Positions 1-7,200 of a DNA stretch of 12,469 nucleotides are shown here, piece by piece (position 1 is the first letter of the stretch; every line of letters begins with the position of its first letter). Both the position numbers and the translations under genes were made by a program. The notes beneath the pieces are model-generated. The model was not told the DNA's origin and made no database searches. It saw only the letters and a list, made by a program, of their open reading frames with translations. The DNA is from Saccoglossus kowalevskii (taxonomy: Eukaryota; Hemichordata; Enteropneusta; Harrimaniidae): positions 69,273-81,741 of the forward strand of contig NW_003115460.1 in NCBI RefSeq assembly GCF_000003605.2, read 5' to 3'.

Positions 1-765
1 TTTTTCGTCAAGCTGAAAAAATGGCCGCGTCGCTCTTGTAACTGCGCATGCATACTCCCCATACTTGCATACATTTGATGTTTTTAGTCGCTGTATCTGC
101 TCAAATAACATCCACCATGATATAATAAATCATTATATACTAAAATTCGCAAATTTGCAGACCTTCCAATGAAATATTACCAGTTGTTTTTTTGCGACAG
201 AATACGTTATTGCAAAGTGCAAATTAGGCTACTCACCCTAGTCAAATATTTGTTTAGAAACTTTAAAGACTAAGTTATAAATTAATTAATGCAATATTTG
301 ACTAATTAATATGCATGGAATTGCACCAAAATCTAATCAGCGCATCTACTCATCATATATTAGCTGTGTGCCAAATTTCATTTGAACTGAAATTGTAGAT
401 CTTGTGGAACAAATTTTAGTCATGGGTCACAGACACTGGTACCACATAAGCTCCGTTTCACGGGAGCTAAAAATAGAGTAGCATTAGATTTGAATTAGAT
501 TGATCTTACGACAAAAATTCTTTATCTGATTTGGTGAGCAAAATTGCTCATTGAATTTTTCTCACGAATATTGTCGTCTTCATTTACCTCCCCGAGGTTT
601 TAACAGTTTATAGTAGGTGTATAATGATGTCGTAATATGAATCTACAATTTAATAAAACAAATACAGTATTTCTACTTATCCATATATATTATCATGTCA
701 TATTCTCTGTTGTACATGCATATAAAACGAGTACAACAAAGTAAAATAATCATTTTCTGGATGAC
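1..765. other. downstream flank, no gene seen
   Basis: AT-rich sequence with no open frame of note and no RNA gene that I recognise. Its only structure is the satellite-like unit at about 240-480 and short AT runs. It lies beyond the likely 3' end of the CHY gene. Confidence 0.6.
240..480 (+). repeat. isolated unit related to the 145-bp repeat at the right end
   Basis: It carries the same word order as the array at 11690-12469: ttaattaatgcaatattt, then gactaattaatatgcat, then accaaaatctaatcag, then tgccaaatttcatttgaa. Compare ttaattatgcaaattagg, taattaatatgcac, accaaaaactaattagg and taccaagtttcattgaa. It is clearly diverged and not tandem here, so the family is probably dispersed as well as tandem. 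Confidence 0.55.
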
Positions 766-771
766 TTTATT
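766..771 (-). terminator. candidate poly(A) signal of the CHY gene
   Basis: The first AATAAA on the minus strand downstream of the TGA, about 410 nt past it. An ATTAAA variant lies nearer, at 883-878, and would give a 3' UTR of about 300 nt plus the cleavage distance. In AT-rich DNA such hexamers occur by chance, so neither is secure. Confidence 0.35.
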
Positions 772-1181
772 TTCTTCTAATAGTTGTTGAGTATCATATT
801 TAAAGATAAGAGGCTGTATGATTTTACATAATTGATGACACAGCATTTTTTTAGCAGGATAAATAATTACATTTAAATTTAATATTTCTTATTAGTTTTA
901 TCTCATGTCAGATACTAATGAGTTCGAGGGGGGGTGGAGTGAAATGCAATCAATAAATTAACAATGGTTCTTCAGTAAACCAAAACAAAGCAGTATCTGA
1001 CCAGAGCTGTACATGCAACTTTCTCTCAGTACAGCGTCAATTCTGAACTAAATATGCAATTTGTTCATACATTTCAAAGATGACAAAAGTGGTGTAAATT
1101 GTTAAACTCTATTTGTTACTTTGCTAGCACCTTCATTGAGTGCCAATACTTTAACTGGAGCGTAGAAAATTTTTCATTTCT

Positions 1182-1272
1182 TCAACTCTTGCTCTTTTTC
1201 TTGGGGTGTTGCTTCGATTGTTGTTTGCGGGATGTTGTTTTACTGCTACTGGTATATTTCTGCTTGTCATTC
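1182..1272 (-). CDS. CHY gene exon 6 (last coding exon)
   Basis: Acceptor atctgtacag (AG at 1274-1273). The exon completes K352 (AA|G), encodes residues 353-381 and ends with TGA at 1184-1182. NDKQKY (353-358) continues the MSKxDxxKY motif from exon 5. The remainder is Ser/Lys/Gln-rich and ends PKKKSKS, which could serve as a nuclear localisation signal (inference). The fit of phase and motif across a 2-kb intron supports the assignment. The 91-codon plus-strand frame at 1099-1374 is the antisense shadow of this exon. Confidence 0.87.
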
Positions 1273-4200
1273 CTGTACAGATACAAACATGTAAAGTTAT
1301 ATTTTCCGCTGTTTTATCTAAAGTTGCTGTCTGAAGTCAAATCTAAAGCTGTGTCAGGGGTTATGGAACAATAACCATATTTACTCTATTAAAAGGGCAT
1401 CTCTAGTGCATTTGTTGTATCCTGAATCATTGAAATACAATTTTTTGACCTTAAAAAAATCTCTGTAATTTACATAAGTGCATGCATGCATGTGTGTACT
1501 AAAAGAGCAAATATGGTATATGATATTTTTGATAGTGTTCCTTTACAATTTTTTGACATTAAAACTTCTGTAATTTACATGAACACATGTGCTACTAATA
1601 GAGTAGTTATGGTATCTAAGTGATATTTTTGATAGTGTTCGTATACAATTTTTTGAGCTTAGAAAAACTTCTGTAATTTACAGGAACGCATGTACATGAT
1701 CTAAGATAGTACTGATCTTTTTGAACACCAGTTTGTTGGTATGAGTAATGACTGACTATGCTTGGGTGATAATAGCGGCATTTAATTTATTGACCTCAGC
1801 ATGCGACCAGAAATGGGACATGTTTTTCCAGTTATCCAGTTGAGCAGACATGCGCTGAAACATCTGTGTAAATGCTTGGGACCGAGTCAGCACATGTCGA
1901 AAACAATTCTATCTTGGTCCCAATAGAGATTCAAGACTGAAACCAAGATTTGCTGTCAGAATGCTCAAAGCGAATTGAGATCACACCCTCGGTGGTGAAC
2001 TTAAGAGAATATATACTGTATGTATACTGTAAAATACTTTTATTTTCGCTTGGATTTAATTTTCGCTATTTTCGCTGAAGGAATGATTCAGTGAAAATAA
2101 AATCCAGGAAATATACCATTTTTTCAACATTTTACATTCAACATGGCAAAAATCAATGATAATAAATCCCATACAAAAATGTTTTTTCAGCGAAAATTAA
2201 TTCCAACTATTAATACTAGTATAACATGGGTGATGGAGGGAAGTGCAGCTTTGTATAGCCAAATGCTGAGAAATCCCATTTGAAAGGCCATTATCTGTAT
2301 GGTAATTCACAATGCTAAAAACAAACTTGTTTATTACAAAAACCCACTTAGTACATGTGGCTTTTCTCTGTGAAACAATGGTCTGTAACACCTATAACAT
2401 TTTTATTCATTCAAGCAGCTGTGTAATCCTGAAGCGAACCGTCAAATACCCGGTGGTGCACTATTGTTGTTATAAATGGGCTTGTGACATGCAATTGCCA
2501 AATGCTTTAGAAAAGCGTGATTTGTACATCCCAAGTCAGTACTGTTGATTTTGTTGAAACTACTTGAGAAATTATGGCCAATACGATTTTGAATGACTGA
2601 GATAACTTTGCCCGAGATTTCATTTTCGGATTTTGTCTGCGCATTTTGTTTTGTGAATCGCCATCTGATGATGAAGTCATAGCGTCCATTTTGGACCAAA
2701 ATGCTAAGGCCAATGAAGCATTCTACCCAGACATTCCTGTTGACATTGAACTGCCTTTATCAGCAAAAGCAACGAATTGAGTAAGGAAATTAACCTCAGT
2801 TTCATGAAAATATTGAAACATCGTTGACTCAACTCGTGGACCAATTTTGTGCAGTATGGGCCAGTCATCTCAGGTGAGCTTTGTTTTTATACAAAGTATA
2901 AAGCTAAAATTTTTTTAGAGATTTTGAAATATTATTCCAGGTATTATTATTCAAAAAATATTCTACTTAGATTGAAATGTACATGTGGTTGATTTTCGAG
3001 GCAAAATTCTAGCCAGGTTATTTTTAACCTGTTGCACATTTTGTTTCAACACACAATATTTGCCCCATGTCTTTTATGTGAATCAAATACAATTTTAGGT
3101 ATATTTTTGTATTGTCGTTCATAGCTACATTGAATTTGTTTATTTGATGGTGAATTTTATTACAAAATTTCTCCAAAAATTTTATGGGATCCTAGTAGAA
3201 ATAATCACTGCATCAAAAAGTTCACAGAATTGGGAAATGTGCAAAAATCAGTTTCTGGAACATATAACTTACTTGCTCATGGTAACTTTGTTTCTACACC
3301 CTTGACCGCCTTCCCAGTGTACCGATCGGGACTTGGTCATGGCATTGGAACAACTAATACAGGGCTTCTCAGATGAATACGGCTGTAGATAAACAGAAAC
3401 AATTACTTAATTACAATAATATTATCATCACCACAATGGGGACCTGGGTGTCTTCTGAACCAATATGATGCGCCACTGATTTGCTGTGATGCAGCTAATA
3501 ATGCTATACGATGCACCACTGATTTGCTATGATGCAGCTAGTCATGCTATACGATGCACCACAGATTTGCTGTGATGCAGCTAGTAATGCTATACGATGC
3601 ACCACAGATTTGCTGTGATGCAGCTAGTAATGCTATACGATGCACCACAGATTTGCTGTGATGCAGCTAGTAATGCTATACGATGCACCACAGATTTGCT
3701 GTGATGCAGCTAGTAATGCTATACGATGCACCACAGATTTGCTGTGATGCAGCTAGTAATGCTATACGATGCACCACAGATTTGCTGTGATGCAGCTAGT
3801 CATGCTATACGATGCACCACTGATTTGCTGTGATGCAGCTAGTAATGCTATACGATGCACCACAGATTTGCTGTGATGCAGCTAATCATGCTATACGATG
3901 CACCACAGATTTGCTGTGATGCAGCTAGTAATGCTATATGATGCACCACTGATTTGCTGTGATGCAGCTAGTAATGCTATACGATGCACCACAGATTTGC
4001 TGTGATGCAGCTAGTAATGCTATACGATGCACCACTGATTTGCTGTGATGCAGCTAGTAATGCTATATGATGCACCACTGATTTGCTGTCATTGGCACAA
4101 CAGCAAAATTGTACATTCATACAGTGATCATCTAAAAAAAATTCACATTTCAAAAACAAAATAAGTGAAAAAACAAAGCAAATCATGGGCCGCAACATTT

Positions 4201-7200
4201 TCTATTGTGCCTCAAGTCACTTACATAGTCACATACATTATTATTTTTTTCTTGAAGACCTCTCTCCCCAGCAGTGAACAAACTGAATTTTGGGGATTTT
4301 TATTTGAGATCCCTACAAAATCAATGCTGTTAGAGGGCACACAGAGAGAGACAATTAATTGTAACTAAAAAGTATGTGCAATCAGGTTTACAGCCCTAAG
4401 CTCGTGCCAGCTGGTGCCCAATCCAGCATATGTGGAGCGTAAACATGTATGAGACATAGCCCAGACTGAACCGCGGGCAGGGAGTATGCATGTAGCTGTA
4501 TTGATAACAAATCAGATAACGTTCCCTTGCAGCATTCTATTTGCACAGACATACCATTAACTTTAAAGGAATATAAGCTTTATTCAGCAGATCAAATAAA
4601 ACATAAATGTAAAGCATAAAATCAAAAATGCAACTTCTGATTAAAGAATGTGAGCAGTGTTCCGGAGTCAAAAGTGATAAAACATAAAGCGAATGATATT
4701 AGCTTTGGAGGAAGATGTACTTTAACTTGTGAATGTCATACCACTTATTAGAAGAAAGGCGTGCAAGTTTCAAACTGTCCTGCATTTTACACATTGTCAA
4801 GCGTTTTAGCTCAAAATTCCATAAAAGTCACTAGAAAGGTAATAGAAATTTTCACAATTTAAAGAATTTTATATCATTCATGGAAACAAATTCTGTGAAG
4901 TCACTGACTCGTAAACATTTGTCTTTCAAGAAATGAGAGTGTTTAATGCTTTAGGCATTAGATTGTAATAATGAAACAGAAATCGCTGTTCTGACGATAT
5001 GTCGTCTTTGTCACATGACTACCAACAATTATTACCTGCTCCTTACAGCAGTGTCCGCATATCATTCTTGTTGCTAGTTTCATTTCGTGATCAGTCTCTT
5101 CTGCATTATGACATTCATCGCAAGGATAAGCCTTTCCACAGCATGGAAACCTGCAGAGAATCCAGATAGTAAGCAACGCCATGATTTTTAGCACTAAAAT
5201 GGCCGTCATTCAGCCTTCTTGAATTTGTTCACAAAGCTAATGCATTTGCATATCTATCCCAAAATGTATGTATGAAGTTTGAATGGTCGATTCGGTCATG
5301 TCCGAGATACAGGTGCAGATGCACACGTGGTGTACACTCACAAGAGTGACTCTACGAGTTCACGTTTTCAGACTTTTAACTGGGAATAATAAATGCAATT
5401 TCTCATTTAAGAGCACTTTTATCAAAAGATGTGCTTCATAATTCTAACACATCCCTGGTTACTCTCAACCCATGTATAATGCCATGATAGACATATGCCA
5501 GCCATTGTAAATTTATATGCAATTTAATTTTCACTTCAAAATACATTTCTGTCATTTGAGAGCATCTACAAGTCAAACTGATAGAAATAAAATCCATTTC
5601 AAGTATTAACGAATGTAAAAAATGTATATATAACACAAGACTCTTATTTTCTGACGTCATATTGTAATCTACACTCTCAATAAAAGTAAAAAACTGATGG
5701 AGTTTTAGCCCCACAGCTGTGTTTTTTAAATTATAGTTAAATCCCGATGAGATCCTAATAACAGATAACCTTAATAACAGATACCTTAACCATCTGAAAC
5801 TTTTCTTATAGTGCTTGCAGGTACCATTTAATGGCAGTGGTTTCCCTTCCTGAATGGCCGGATCTTTGGACACCTTCTTGGGTTTCTTCACTTCAATTAC
5901 GTGTGCTTTTCCCGATACTGAAAACAACAGAGAATTATAATGACATTAATACAAATTTAATATACCAGATACTGTAAAAATTTTCGCTGGAATTAATTTT
6001 CGCTGAAAAGACATTTTGGGTGTTTTGTATGGAATTTATTTTCACTTTGATGTGTTGAATGATAAATATAGGTACAACAGTATATTTGCTGGATTTTATT
6101 TTCTCTGGATCATTCTTCCACAAAAATCGATTCCAATCGAAAATAATGTATTCTACAGTGAACATATTTTCTAAGAAACAATAAATTACAAGGGGTCTTC
6201 AATTAATTAAAGTACAGGTAATGCACAGGAAATGCAATTTGTCAAACTAGTGTGTATTGGGGTAGGGGGATAATTTCTGGCAAAATTCTTCCCACTATGG
6301 AAAACTTCTGAAAAATCTGACTACCAAACAGGTGTAAATGGCCATGCTTTGACCCATCCTTTAATAATATGGATTAGGAAGTGGAATACTGTCAAATTGA
6401 AAATAGAAAATAAAAAAAAACATGATTACATAACTTGCACTGCCTTTCAATTAGAAACATTATTGCTAGTCAAACTGTACACGACCATTTTTTCAGGACA
6501 AAAAACAAGAAATCTGACAAACAAAATCAATCAAAATAGTTTTGCTGTTTTAGCAGAGCACAGTCCAGCAATAATGAGTGCTTGCATATAGTTATGTAAA
6601 CATTACAGTGGACAAAACAAATTTCTATTTAAATGTTACAAGCTCTGTGTTCATACTTAATCATTAATAAGGATAAGTTTAATAGTACCAGATACCAACA
6701 TTTTGGATTAATCATGTACATATAAACCAATCTCACTAACATATCAAGGCGAGGTCAGATAACATTTTTGAAGATATCATAATAGGGGTCTGCCCATGGT
6801 ACACATACACCATGTATCAAAGCAATTGGAATATTGGTTTTAACCAAAAATGACAGAGTTATTTTCTAAAAATCTACTAGAGGTCCACCCAATCAAAATA
6901 TAAACCAAATATCAAAGTTTTAAAGAAGAAGTAAAAAAAAAAACATTTTGATCAAAAATTACAAAAATATTCATTAAAATTAGAGAAGATATCATGAAGA
7001 TATCATATCATAGAGGTCAACCCAAGTATAACGGGCAATAGGGTCTTAAGAAGAAATCATATTCAAAAAAAATTAAAACAGTCTCTTGGCTGAGATAGCT
7101 TTGTAATACACATTTCATTTACGAATTGAGAGATCCACATGTAGTACCTATATGTATGTATAATATCAATGCAATTGGACTTGCGTTTTTAACAAGAAGT

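Noticed and set aside
1099-1374. 91-codon open frame on the plus strand
   Set aside because: It starts at TTG, not ATG, and is rich in Leu, Phe and Cys because it is the complement of the Lys/Ser-rich last CHY exon.
3467-4089. CRISPR array
   Set aside because: Units are contiguous 43-bp copies with no unique spacers, inside an intron of an animal gene.
3977-4198. 73-codon minus-strand frame over the minisatellite
   Set aside because: Its C-terminal part is translated repeat unit, and it lacks recognisable content outside the array.
4385-4500. tRNA-derived SINE or tRNA gene
   Set aside because: There is a loose B-box-like ggttcagtc on the minus strand, but no A box at the right distance, no acceptor stem and no cloverleaf.
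5436-5927. 163-codon minus-strand frame taken as one protein
   Set aside because: Only the first third (5917-5785) is coding in character. It ends at a donor whose phase matches exon 4, and the rest is intron 3.
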